Shown here one piece after another: positions 5,420-10,981 of a stretch of 20,714 bases of DNA. Both the position numbers and the translations under genes were made by a program. The notes beneath the pieces were generated by a model. It had not been told where the DNA came from. It searched no databases and saw only the letters and a list, made by a program, of their open reading frames with translations. Position 1 is the first letter of the stretch, and the number at the start of each line of letters is the position of its first letter. Origin of the DNA: a virus; the IMG/VR virus record IMGVR_UViG_3300032722_000146, positions 1 through 20,714 of that record. One strand, 5' to 3'.

Positions 5420-6167
5420 TTGTAATTACTCCCTGTTTAGGCTCTAACCATTCGTTAAATTCTTCATCAGATATAAATCCAAGACCTTTCATTTTCTTAA
5501 CTGTTGCCCCTGTTTTAATATTTAAACTACTAGCCTCATCACGCATATTCACAATCATTTGCAATAAGTAATTAAACTTTTTAACTTTTGCCTCTTTAGC
5601 GCAATTACAAAACTCTTCATTAGTAGCCCCAGCTTCTAATAGTTTTAAAAAAGTAGGATTACTTGGATTAATGCCAGTAATGTTAAACATTTTTAAAGAA
5701 ACACAAACTGCTGATACTTTTTGCTGTATGTTTGTCTTCTCTTCTATTCTATTCTCTTCTATTCTCTTCTCTTCTTGCATGACGTTATTTGATTTCGTCA
5801 TGACGGCATCATGATTTAGTTTAATATTTTGTATTAAAACACGCATTTTTGGGTTACTTGTTGCAGAACTTTGCAATCTTTTTGCTACTTTCATGCAAGT
5901 AATTTTGCCATCACCATTTTCAAATAGTCCTAATGATACAAATCGTTTCATCATCTCTTCTACTTTTTGAGGTGTTGAACCAGTATTACGAGCTATTATT
6001 CTTGCATCATGCTTTACTTCAAAAGTTAAATTATCGGCAGAGGTTTTACCTACAATTAATTCTATACAATACCAATACAGGCCATAACCTTCAAGGCCAT
6101 AATCTAATAGAACCTCTTGTAGCTTCTCATCAAGATTTGCATTTGAATCATGTCTAAACCATTCCAT
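5412..6167 (-). CDS. Replication initiator (DUF4373 / phage replisome organizer type)
   Basis: A 251-residue protein beginning MEWFRHDSNANLDEKL, with YGLEGYGLYWYCIELI at 23-38, the signature of the Lin1244/DUF4373 N-terminal winged-helix domain in phage replication initiators. Residues 50-95 continue as the winged helix. Residues 130-147 are a low-complexity linker (EEKRIEENRIEEK), and the C-terminal part (about 160-235) resembles a DnaD-like helical domain. A GTG four codons upstream (6179) is possible, but the ATG at 6167 gives the family N-terminus and lies one base after the stop of the regulator gene. The linker-coding DNA carries tandem and inverted repeats next to AT-rich DNA (5736-5845), a lambda-O-like arrangement. 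Confidence 0.8.
   Translation of the reverse strand: MEWFRHDSNANLDEKLQEVLLDYGLEGYGLYWYCIELIVGKTSADNLTFEVKHDARIIARNTGSTPQKVEEMMKRFVSLGLFENGDGKITCMKVAKRLQSSATSNPKMRVLIQNIKLNHDAVMTKSNNVMQEEKRIEENRIEEKTNIQQKVSAVCVSLKMFNITGINPSNPTFLKLLEAGATNEEFCNCAKEAKVKKFNYLLQMIVNMRDEASSLNIKTGATVKKMKGLGFISDEEFNEWLEPKQGVITNG
5736..5845. other. Candidate replication origin inside the initiator gene
   Basis: A pyrimidine-only strand tract with tandem ATTCTCTTCT units (5751-5760 and 5761-5770) flanked by related CTTCT/TTCTATTC units is followed by the inverted repeat CATGACG/CGTCATG (5778-5784, 5796-5802), a third CATGA at 5810-5814 (with TCATGA palindromes at 5798 and 5809), and then an AT-rich stretch (5812-5845). 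Iterons, palindromes and AT-rich DNA within the initiator gene resemble the lambda origin inside gene O. The repeats also encode a protein linker, so this is inference. Confidence 0.4.
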
Positions 6168-6168
6168 A

Positions 6169-6348
6169 TTATTCTGCACTATTTTTAAAGTAAACGAATA
6201 AAGCCTCTACTACACTAAATCTTACATCACCATTATTCTTTAACTTTAATATCGTACTTCTAGTTAATTTTAAATGCTTAATAACACCAGCTACATTACA
6301 CATAGGCTCATTAAGTTTTCTTACTACATACTCTTTGTTAGATTCCAT
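6169..6348 (-). CDS. Small HTH-like regulator, first leftward gene
   Basis: A 59-residue protein. Residues 18-53 (NVAGVIKHLKLTRSTILKLKNNGDVRFSVVEALFVYF) have the spacing of a Cro/CI-type helix-turn-helix, with LTRSTILKLKNNG as the probable recognition helix region. It is the first gene of the leftward transcript, next to a divergent control region with tandem operator-like repeats, the position of a cro-type regulator. An AAGGAG lies seven bases before the ATG, and the predicted promoter places transcription start almost at this Shine-Dalgarno, giving a very short leader. It could alternatively be a replication accessory protein. Confidence 0.65.
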   Translation of the reverse strand: MESNKEYVVRKLNEPMCNVAGVIKHLKLTRSTILKLKNNGDVRFSVVEALFVYFKNSAE

Positions 6349-6368
6349 AATTAATCTCCTTGATTTAC

Positions 6369-6397
6369 ATCATAAACCTATTTAATACAGAGTGCAA
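6369..6397 (-). promoter_or_regulatory. Leftward early promoter
   Basis: On the minus strand TTGCAC (6397-6392), a 17-base spacer and TATGAT (6374-6369) give a near-consensus sigma70 promoter. The -35 box is embedded in the first TGCAAATAAAT repeat, so a protein bound there would block RNA polymerase. It would drive the HTH-like regulator and replication genes. Confidence 0.6.
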
Positions 6398-6435
6398 ATA
6401 AATAAATGCAAAATAAATACTAAAATGCTTGCATT
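6393..6435. repeat. Operator-like direct and inverted repeats
   Basis: TGCAAATAAAT (6393-6403) and TGCAAAATAAAT (6407-6418) are tandem repeats 14 bases apart, and AATGCAA (6405-6411) is matched by the inverted TTGCATT (6429-6435). They lie between and over the two divergent promoters, where a repressor or Cro-like protein would be expected to bind. Confidence 0.5.
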
Positions 6436-6456
6436 AGATTAAAAAGAGAGTAGAGT
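6429..6456 (+). promoter_or_regulatory. Possible rightward early promoter
   Basis: TTGCAT (6429-6434), a 16-base spacer and TAGAGT (6451-6456) form a weak sigma70 candidate upstream of the rightward genes. The -35 overlaps the inverted copy of the operator-like repeat. A rightward promoter must exist in this 150-base region, but its exact boxes are uncertain. Confidence 0.35.
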
Positions 6457-6499
6457 GTGAATTGTGGTACAGCAATTAACTTAATAACAGGAGATTTAA

Positions 6500-6811
6500 A
6501 TGACTACATTCCCACTAACTGGCAACATTAACGATCCAGACTGGCCTGAAGAATTAAACCCAAAAGATATTCAAGATGTTGTTGAACAATTCTTAACTTT
6601 TAATGCACTTCCACTATCTTCATACATTGACGAAACAGAATTGTTATCTGACCAAGTACATAAAATCTTATTTGATGTAGAAGATGACAAGCTAGGCCGT
6701 ATCAAAGATTTATATGATGCGGAAATTACTCGTGTTGCTAAATGGGCTGAGAAATATGAAAACACTATCCCTCATGCAACATGGCTTGTTACTCAAGCAT
6801 TGGAGTGCTAA
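6500..6811 (+). CDS. First rightward early gene, acidic hypothetical protein
   Basis: A 103-residue, strongly acidic protein (NINDPDWPEELNPKDIQDVVEQF near the start), predicted mostly helical, with no recognised family. An AGGAG lies seven bases before the ATG, the best ribosome binding site in the early region, and the gene is the first after the divergent control region. First-position acidic early proteins in phages often interact with host factors; for this gene that is only suggestion. No Cys cluster, membrane segment or nucleotide-binding motif is visible. Confidence 0.8.
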   Translation: MTTFPLTGNINDPDWPEELNPKDIQDVVEQFLTFNALPLSSYIDETELLSDQVHKILFDVEDDKLGRIKDLYDAEITRVAKWAEKYENTIPHATWLVTQALEC

Positions 6812-6813
6812 TC

Positions 6814-6888
6814 ATGGAACTACTAATTATTGGATTCTTTGCAGGTATTGTGACTGTAATTGTTTTAATTGATGCTTGGAGTAGATAA
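6814..6888 (+). CDS. 24-residue membrane micropeptide
   Basis: ATG with a GGAG nine bases upstream encodes MELLIIGFFAGIVTVIVLID then AWSR. Almost the whole peptide is one transmembrane helix with a basic C-terminus. It fits exactly between two genes (two bases after one stop, one base before the next start). Such single-span peptides occur in early regions of phages. No function is known to me. Confidence 0.55.
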   Translation: MELLIIGFFAGIVTVIVLIDAWSR

Positions 6889-6889
6889 C

Positions 6890-7042
6890 ATGGCCAACGG
6901 AAATGAACAAATACTAGATGATATTGAGAATGAAGAAAATGCACAAATCAATCAAGAAGAATATGAGTTGTGGAGTTTGCAAGTTGAATTGAATCGTATA
7001 AACGCCTTTATGGAAACATTAGAGTTAGGGGATTTAAAATGA
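6890..7042 (+). CDS. Small acidic coiled protein
   Basis: A 50-residue acidic protein (MANGNEQILDDIENEENAQI at the start) with a predicted helical heptad pattern in residues 22-46. GGAG is nine bases upstream of the ATG, and the gene overlaps the next by four bases (ATGA). No family recognised. It is part of the run of short early genes and was probably acquired or maintained with them. Confidence 0.6.
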   Translation: MANGNEQILDDIENEENAQINQEEYELWSLQVELNRINAFMETLELGDLK

Positions 7043-7320
7043 TGTCAGATGAAGATATACAAGCTGAACTAAACAGCATGAGTGAAGAAGAAAGAGAAGC
7101 CAATGATGCTGAGTGTGAATTAGCATGGGCAGATATGTTGTCAATGTACGAAGCAGAAATGAAAGCATACAAGATTGAAATAGCTGACAAGTTTAGAGAT
7201 TATCTTTACAACAATTACACAATAGGCAATGGCGATCAATTATTACAAGCTGAAGAAGATGGTATAGAAGATTTCTTACGTGAGAATGATTTACCGCCAG
7301 ACATGGAGATAGAGTTATGA
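7039..7320 (+). CDS. Small acidic hypothetical protein
   Basis: A 93-residue, very acidic protein (SDEDIQAELNSMSEEEREAN, later EEDGIEDFLRENDLPPDM), likely helical. Two consecutive ATGs are available; AGGGGA lies upstream at usable spacing. It overlaps genes on both sides by four bases (ATGA), so it is translationally coupled to the ERF gene downstream. High negative charge is reminiscent of DNA-mimic early proteins, but nothing in the sequence proves that. Confidence 0.72.
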   Translation: MMSDEDIQAELNSMSEEEREANDAECELAWADMLSMYEAEMKAYKIEIADKFRDYLYNNYTIGNGDQLLQAEEDGIEDFLRENDLPPDMEIEL

Positions 7321-7973
7321 ATGTATATAAAAAATTAAATGCTGCACGAACTACGTTACAGGGTTGGGATTTAACTAAATCTGGCCATAACAAGTTTGCA
7401 GGTTACAAGTATTTTGAGCTTGGTGACTTCTTACCAGCGATCAATACAATCTTTGATGCAGTCGGATTATGCGGTGTAGTGAGTTTTACTGCTGACTTGG
7501 CTACATTGACTATTGCAGATATAGAAGATGGCTCACAGGTCGTTATTACAAGCCCTATGGGTAGTGCTGCACTCAAAGGTTGCCATGAAGTTCAAAATAT
7601 TGGTGCGGTAGAAACTTATCAGCGCAGATACTTATGGGTAACAGCGATGGAAATTGTAGAACATGATGCTTTAGATGCAACTAATGGTAAAGAAGCACCA
7701 GAAGGTCGTGCTAAGGCAGCATTAAAACCAATTCCAACTAGCCCTACTTTAGCTTTAGCAATGCCTAGCTTTGACACATTGCCAGCTGAAGAACAAGAGT
7801 TCATTCTTAACATAGCAATGGAGATTACAGCAGCCATCACTGATGAAGATATGACTGAAGCACACAGGTTAGCCAGTAGCTTAGACAATGACGAAAAACT
7901 AGCCCTATGGTCAAGACTTGATAGCAAACAAAGATCAGCACTTAAACGCTATTCTGAATCATTGAAAGGTTAA
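7317..7973 (+). CDS. erf: ERF-family single-strand annealing protein
   Basis: A 218-residue homologue of P22 Erf, which anneals complementary single strands during phage recombination and genome circularization. The diagnostic core is KFAGYKYFELGDFLP (26-40), the SPMG region (79-82) and QNIGAVETYQRRYLWVTAM (93-111) followed by EHDALDA (115-121). The C-terminal third (about 125-218) is a linker with a helical domain, as in other ERF proteins. GGAG lies eight bases upstream of the start. It is followed by a small gene and by ssb, whose product is its usual functional partner. It may also drive the module shuffling seen downstream. Confidence 0.92.
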   Translation: MNVYKKLNAARTTLQGWDLTKSGHNKFAGYKYFELGDFLPAINTIFDAVGLCGVVSFTADLATLTIADIEDGSQVVITSPMGSAALKGCHEVQNIGAVETYQRRYLWVTAMEIVEHDALDATNGKEAPEGRAKAALKPIPTSPTLALAMPSFDTLPAEEQEFILNIAMEITAAITDEDMTEAHRLASSLDNDEKLALWSRLDSKQRSALKRYSESLKG

Positions 7974-7975
7974 TC

Positions 7976-8119
7976 ATGTTAATACATAGCTTATACGGCC
8001 TGTCAGCACCACCATCTAAATTAGTTGAGATTAGAGAAAAAAAAATAGCTAAACTTAAAAAAGAGATGGGTAATAAATATTTACTAGCAATTAACTATAT
8101 AAAAAAGGAAATAAAATGA
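7976..8119 (+). CDS. Small basic protein between erf and ssb
   Basis: A 47-residue protein whose second half is strongly basic and helical (LVEIREKKIAKLKKEMGNKY and KKEIK at the end). AAAGG lies six bases upstream of the ATG and the stop overlaps the ssb start by four bases (ATGA). No family recognised. The position between two single-strand DNA proteins suggests, but does not show, a related role. Confidence 0.6.
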   Translation: MLIHSLYGLSAPPSKLVEIREKKIAKLKKEMGNKYLLAINYIKKEIK

Positions 8120-8526
8120 ATAATTTAAGCGCAACTGGTGGTATTGGTAAAGACGCTGAATTACGTTATACACCTAGTGGTGATGCTATCTGCTCTTTTG
8201 GCTTCGCATTAACAAGTGGATTCGGTGATAAGCAAATTACATCTTGGCTCAATGCCAACTTGTGGGGTAAACGTGCCGAAACTTTAGCACCTATGCTTTT
8301 AAAGGGTACTAAGGTTGGTATTGTAGGTGAACTAACTAACCGACCTTACAAAGATAAGAATGGTAATGAGAAGTTTTCATTGGAAGTACGTGTAAGCGAT
8401 TTAACGCTGTTAGGAAGCAAAGCTGATACAAGCACATCACCTAATGAATATAACGTGCCTAAGACGCTTAAAACAGCTTCTATGAGTACACCTGTAGAAG
8501 ATATAGACAGCAATTTGCCATTTTAA
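8116..8526 (+). CDS. ssb: Single-stranded DNA-binding protein
   Basis: A 136-residue SSB. The OB fold spans residues 1-100, with LSATGGIGKDAELRYTPSGD (4-23), the SFGFAL strand, SWLNANLWGKRAE and KGTKVGIVGEL segments all typical. The C-terminus ends in DIDSNLPF, the acidic tip with terminal Pro-Phe that docks SSB partner proteins such as NinB/Orf and replication enzymes. AAGGA lies before the ATG. It protects single strands during replication and recombination and works with ERF in the same operon. Confidence 0.96.
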   Translation: MNNLSATGGIGKDAELRYTPSGDAICSFGFALTSGFGDKQITSWLNANLWGKRAETLAPMLLKGTKVGIVGELTNRPYKDKNGNEKFSLEVRVSDLTLLGSKADTSTSPNEYNVPKTLKTASMSTPVEDIDSNLPF

Positions 8527-8530
8527 ACAG

Positions 8531-8577
8531 TTATGGTGAAAGCGGATGCCGTAAGGTGCAGCGAGTAGCCTTTTTTT
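8531..8577 (+). other. GC-richer structured segment with T-run after ssb
   Basis: The 76-base gap between ssb and the next gene is unusual in this packed arm and contains a locally GC-rich block. AAGGT (8553-8557) can pair with GCCTT (8568-8572) ahead of a run of seven T (8571-8577), a weak terminator shape, and TGCC/GGTGCA around 8548-8560 can form a small hairpin instead. It may be an attenuator or a small structured RNA. Genes downstream continue with their own AGGAG. Confidence 0.4.
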
Positions 8578-8602
8578 AAGGATTAATTATAGGAGTAAAT
8601 AA

Positions 8603-8800
8603 ATGTTGGCTAGTTTAGTTAATCAGTATTTAAGCATTAAAACTAGAGAAGAACTTAGGGCTAGAGATCCAGTTTGCCCTAGGTGTGAATCACGACCTAG
8701 ACACCGTACAGCGATTGATGAAAGATTAACCAGTTACTGTACACCTTGCCACCAAGCTATAAAAAAAGAGATGTATCAAGAAAGGATAAAAAATGACTAA
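8603..8800 (+). CDS. Small zinc-ribbon protein
   Basis: A 65-residue protein with CPRC (25-28) and CTPC (46-49) pairs, followed by H50, in a basic background (RPRHRTAIDERL between the pairs). This is a two-knuckle zinc ribbon likely to bind nucleic acid or protein. AGGAG sits seven bases before the ATG. Its last eight bases overlap the start of the first MTKDEAL paralog. Similar short zinc-ribbon proteins are common in early regions of environmental phages; function unknown. Confidence 0.75.
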   Translation: MLASLVNQYLSIKTREELRARDPVCPRCESRPRHRTAIDERLTSYCTPCHQAIKKEMYQERIKND

Positions 8801-9026
8801 AGATGAAGCATTAAAGATGGCGATTGAAGCGTTGATAAATTCTTTAACAATCCAAGATGTTGCAATCAACGCTTGCCAAGACGCATTAGAGCAACCTAAA
8901 GAGAAGAAGTATTTGTATGTGTATAAAGGGCAGGGGTATCAATATAATTTGTCTAGTGAAAAATATGCAACAGGTTCAGCATATATGGGAGCATACATAG
9001 GAAAGATTGAGGTGCAAGATGACTAA
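8793..9026 (+). CDS. Modular early protein, copy 1 (MTKDEAL head, YLYVY tail)
   Basis: A 77-residue protein made of two modules. Head: MTKDEALKMAIEAL...INACQDALEQP, a short helical hairpin found at the N-terminus of many phage accessory proteins. Tail: KKYLYVYKGQGYQYN...GKIEVQDD, a compact beta-rich module. The first 35 bases are nearly identical to copy 3 at 9897, and the tail matches the genes ending at 9678 and 9904. It overlaps the genes on both sides by eight bases through a repeated junction (gaggtgcaag before the next ATG). Function unknown. Confidence 0.72.
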   Translation: MTKDEALKMAIEALINSLTIQDVAINACQDALEQPKEKKYLYVYKGQGYQYNLSSEKYATGSAYMGAYIGKIEVQDD

Positions 9027-9294
9027 AGATGAAGCATTGTTGATGGCGATAAATACATTATGTAATTGTGGATTGCAAATTGGTGGACACGCATTAATAT
9101 CACCTTACATTCATGAAACTGTATACGCCTGTAAAGAAGCACTAGAACAACCAACTGAACAACCAACTAGATTAGAAGTAATTGATGCTGATGGAAGAAC
9201 CTATACCAACTGGAAAGTTAAAGAGTTGCAATTCAGTTATCAGGACAATGGAAAGACTTTAAAGATATTTGTTACGGAGGTACAAGATGACTAA
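9019..9294 (+). CDS. Modular early protein, copy 2 (MTKDEAL head)
   Basis: A 91-residue paralog starting MTKDEALLMAINTL, with a longer middle ending CKEALEQPTEQPTRLEV and a C-terminal region (DGRTYTNWKVKEL...) that ends in EVQDD like its neighbours although the rest of the tail differs. The ATG at 9019 was chosen over one at 9007 because the upstream GAGG and the junction repeat place it there. It overlaps the previous gene by eight bases and the next by eight. Head conserved and tail replaced is what module exchange would produce. Confidence 0.7.
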   Translation: MTKDEALLMAINTLCNCGLQIGGHALISPYIHETVYACKEALEQPTEQPTRLEVIDADGRTYTNWKVKELQFSYQDNGKTLKIFVTEVQDD

Positions 9295-9385
9295 CTTTTG
9301 GAAGAATTTTTGGTTTGGTTTTAATCCTAAAAATTGGGTAGAAGTCTGGAAACAGAATTGGAAGAATATCAAGGAAACAAAATGA
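9287..9385 (+). CDS. 32-residue tryptophan-rich micropeptide
   Basis: ATG preceded by GGAGG at six bases encodes MTNFWKNFWFGFNPKNWVEV then WKQNWKNIKETK. Nine of 32 residues are Trp or Phe (Trp at 5, 9, 17, 21 and 25), interleaved with Lys and Asn. It is an amphipathic, cationic, interfacial-type peptide. It overlaps the previous gene by eight bases through the same junction repeat used in the array and the next gene by four bases (ATGA). No family recognised; a membrane-interface role is inference. Confidence 0.55.
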   Translation: MTNFWKNFWFGFNPKNWVEVWKQNWKNIKETK

Positions 9386-9678
9386 CACAACATAAATGGG
9401 CAAAAGAAATTCATGCGTGGGCTGATGGGGCTGAGATTGAGCAATCACTTGAAAATGCATCAGGCTGGACTGGTTGGCATAATGTAGTTACCCCTACATT
9501 TTATACAAGCGGTGCAGAGTTCCGCATTAAACCACAACCAAAAGAGCCACAGTATATGTATGTGTATAGATGTACAGCAGATAGCGAATTTCGATTACAT
9601 GAAGATGGAAATATGGAAGGCTCTCGTTGGAAACTTAAAGGCAAAATTAAATTGGAGGTGGATGATGAGAAAAGCTGA
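9382..9678 (+). CDS. Modular early protein (HAWADGAEI head, YMYVY tail)
   Basis: A 98-residue protein with head HKWAKEIHAWADGAEIEQ and GWTGWHNV...FYTSGAEFRIKP, a recognisable phage accessory module (AWADGAxI ... FRIKP) of unknown function, followed by the tail PQYMYVY...KGKIKLEV shared with genes at 8793 and 9665. CAAGGA lies before the ATG at 9382; an in-frame ATG at 9334 is rejected because it lies inside the upstream peptide gene without a ribosome binding site. A different head on a shared tail supports modular recombination. Confidence 0.72.
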   Translation: MTQHKWAKEIHAWADGAEIEQSLENASGWTGWHNVVTPTFYTSGAEFRIKPQPKEPQYMYVYRCTADSEFRLHEDGNMEGSRWKLKGKIKLEVDDEKS

Positions 9679-9904
9679 ATTGCTTGAAAAACTCAACAAA
9701 CTTCAAAAGCAACTTGACAATGTAACAAATGTTGTGGATTTAATGGCAAGAATCGAACATGCGAGACAAGATAAAATAAAAGAGAAAAAGTATTTGTATG
9801 TATATGCTGATGGTGACTTCTTTATACATAGCCAATCACCCATTGGTGCACCTGCACATTGGCAGTATTTTGGAAAAATTAAACTAGAGGTGCAAGATGA
9901 CTAA
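9665..9904 (+). CDS. Modular early protein (coiled head, YLYVY tail)
   Basis: A 79-residue protein with a coiled-coil head (MRKAELLEKLNKLQKQLDNV) and the shared tail KKYLYVYADGDFF...YFGKIKLEVQDD. GGAGG is six bases before the ATG at 9665, matching the spacing at the other junctions of the array; an ATG at 9662 is also in frame. It overlaps the previous gene by 14 bases and the next by eight. It is the third gene in this stretch to carry the YLYVY tail, on a third type of head. Confidence 0.7.
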   Translation: MRKAELLEKLNKLQKQLDNVTNVVDLMARIEHARQDKIKEKKYLYVYADGDFFIHSQSPIGAPAHWQYFGKIKLEVQDD

Positions 9905-10259
9905 AGATGAAGCATTAAAGATGGCGATTGATGGTTTAGAAATTCATCAACAAGATATTCTTGATGCCTGTAAAGAAGCACTAGCGGAACAACCAACACA
10001 AGAGCCTTATGCTTGGGTTATGGTAAATAGAAACCCTGACCATCAGGATATTTACTTCTTACCTACTAAGCCAACTAGAGAGCAAAAGATTAGCCATCAA
10101 CCATATGAACTCTACACCCACCCAAAACAATGGCATGGGTTGAGTGATGATGAGATATGGGATATAGCTAACTTTTTAGGTAAGAATAAAGAATGGGATT
10201 ATCCAGTTATGTTTGCTAAGACTATTGAGAAGGCATTAAAGGAGAAGAACGATGAATAA
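9897..10259 (+). CDS. Modular early protein, copy 3 (MTKDEAL head, GLSDDEI tail)
   Basis: A 120-residue paralog with head MTKDEALKMAIDGLE...DACKEALAEQP, then QEPYAWVMVNRNPDHQDIYFLP and YELYTHPKQWHGLSDDEIWD, a pattern common in hypothetical proteins of environmental phages (EPxAW ... LYTHP ... GLxDDEI). The first 35 bases match those of copy 1 at 8793 almost exactly. It ends the array. The TK/P-rich middle is likely flexible. Function unknown. Confidence 0.72.
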   Translation: MTKDEALKMAIDGLEIHQQDILDACKEALAEQPTQEPYAWVMVNRNPDHQDIYFLPTKPTREQKISHQPYELYTHPKQWHGLSDDEIWDIANFLGKNKEWDYPVMFAKTIEKALKEKNDE

Positions 10260-10413
10260 ACATAATCTAATTACAGGCGATCTAATGCAGACTAAGCCTA
10301 GCAAAACATATGCAGATAACTTTGATGCTATCTTTCGTAAGCCTGAAAAAGAAGTAGTTGTTGATGATGAAGATGTATTAAAACAGGAGAATGGTGATGC
10401 CATGCAACCATAA
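10252..10413 (+). CDS. Small hypothetical protein
   Basis: A 53-residue protein (MNKHNLITGDLMQTKPSKTY at the start) with an acidic patch VVVDDEDV in its second half. AAAGGAG lies upstream at good spacing. It overlaps the previous gene by eight bases and shares 17 bases with the following one in another frame. No family recognised. Confidence 0.6.
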   Translation: MNKHNLITGDLMQTKPSKTYADNFDAIFRKPEKEVVVDDEDVLKQENGDAMQP

Positions 10414-10561
10414 AGATTTAAATGCTGAAATATTACGCAATCGTATGCCTTTAACTGAAGCTGAAATTACAGAAATATGGATGACCATAGCCATGGTACA
10501 TGGTGGTACAGCCGTAGAGTTTGTTAGAGAAGTTGAGAAACGACATAACATTGGAGCATAA
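10397..10561 (+). CDS. Small hypothetical protein
   Basis: A 54-residue protein (MPCNHKDLNAEILRNRMPLT, then EAEITEIWMTIAMVHGGTAV) with a C-terminal basic helix EFVREVEKRHN. The ATG at 10397 was chosen because GGAG is seven bases upstream; an ATG at 10391 is too close to it. It overlaps the previous gene in a different frame. An antisense frame of similar size has no ribosome binding site. Function unknown. Confidence 0.6.
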   Translation: MPCNHKDLNAEILRNRMPLTEAEITEIWMTIAMVHGGTAVEFVREVEKRHNIGA

Positions 10562-10563
10562 AA

Positions 10564-10620
10564 ATGACACATTTTTTATTAATTGTTATTATTGTTATTT
10601 TAATAGTAAATAGGAGCTAA
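10564..10620 (+). CDS. 18-residue hydrophobic micropeptide
   Basis: ATG with GGAG seven bases upstream encodes MTHFLLIVIIVILIVNRS, a single short membrane-spanning stretch with a basic end. It fits exactly between two genes, and its own end supplies the AGGAG for the next gene, which could alternatively be the only reason for the sequence. It resembles the 24-residue membrane peptide at 6814 in layout. Confidence 0.4.
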   Translation: MTHFLLIVIIVILIVNRS

Positions 10621-10622
10621 TC

Positions 10623-10922
10623 ATGGCTAAGAATAAAACAAAGTTAAGTGTACTGGTACCTGCAATAAAGGAAAAAGATGGAAAAGTTATAGTAGCTCCA
10701 AGTAAAGCGTGGAGTCACCAAGAGCTTAAAAAGCGAGAAGGCAAAGCAGCTAAACACGCTAAACATGAATTTGAATTATCTAATCTTAAAATTGTTAATC
10801 GTAAAGAAGCTGCTAAAGTTGCTGAGAAAGCTAAAGAAGTGCCTAAGTCAGTAGGCAAACGTTTACACAGTCATGATTTGAGAAATGCTGCTGGCATTAA
10901 GAAAGTGAAAATGCCAAAATGA
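10623..10922 (+). CDS. Basic hypothetical protein
   Basis: A 99-residue, strongly lysine-rich protein with Ala/Lys repeats in the middle (REGKAAKHAKHEFELSNLKI, EAAKVAEKAKEVPKSVGKRL) and a basic end. GGAG is six bases upstream. The charge pattern suggests nucleic-acid binding. I recognise the general type from environmental phages but no assigned function. It is the last sizeable gene of the rightward arm. Confidence 0.7.
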   Translation: MAKNKTKLSVLVPAIKEKDGKVIVAPSKAWSHQELKKREGKAAKHAKHEFELSNLKIVNRKEAAKVAEKAKEVPKSVGKRLHSHDLRNAAGIKKVKMPK

Positions 10923-10981
10923 TGCTAACAGACGAAGAAATGGCAGAGCTACGAGAGTTATTACAGTTGCCTAAAAAATGA
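10919..10981 (+). CDS. 20-residue micro-ORF
   Basis: MMLTDEEMAELRELLQLPKK is encoded between two genes and overlaps both by four bases (ATGA at each end). The sequence reads as an amphipathic helix. There is no clear Shine-Dalgarno, so it would rely on translational coupling, and it may simply link translation of its neighbours. Confidence 0.35.
   Translation: MMLTDEEMAELRELLQLPKK

Noticed and set aside
6349-6499. Possible tRNA or attachment site in the divergent control region
   Set aside because: No cloverleaf or CCA-type end is visible and no integrase gene is in the window.
7619-7927. Minus-strand open frame opposite the C-terminal part of erf
   Set aside because: Serine-rich translation with no motif, antisense to a clear ERF gene, no upstream Shine-Dalgarno.
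8533-8568. 11-codon frame (MVKADAVRCSE) after ssb
   Set aside because: No ribosome binding site and too short to support; the segment is better described as a structured spacer.
9512-9661. Upstream extension of the gene starting at 9665
   Set aside because: The longer frame begins inside the previous gene in another frame; the internal ATG at 9665 has GGAGG at the same spacing as the other array junctions.
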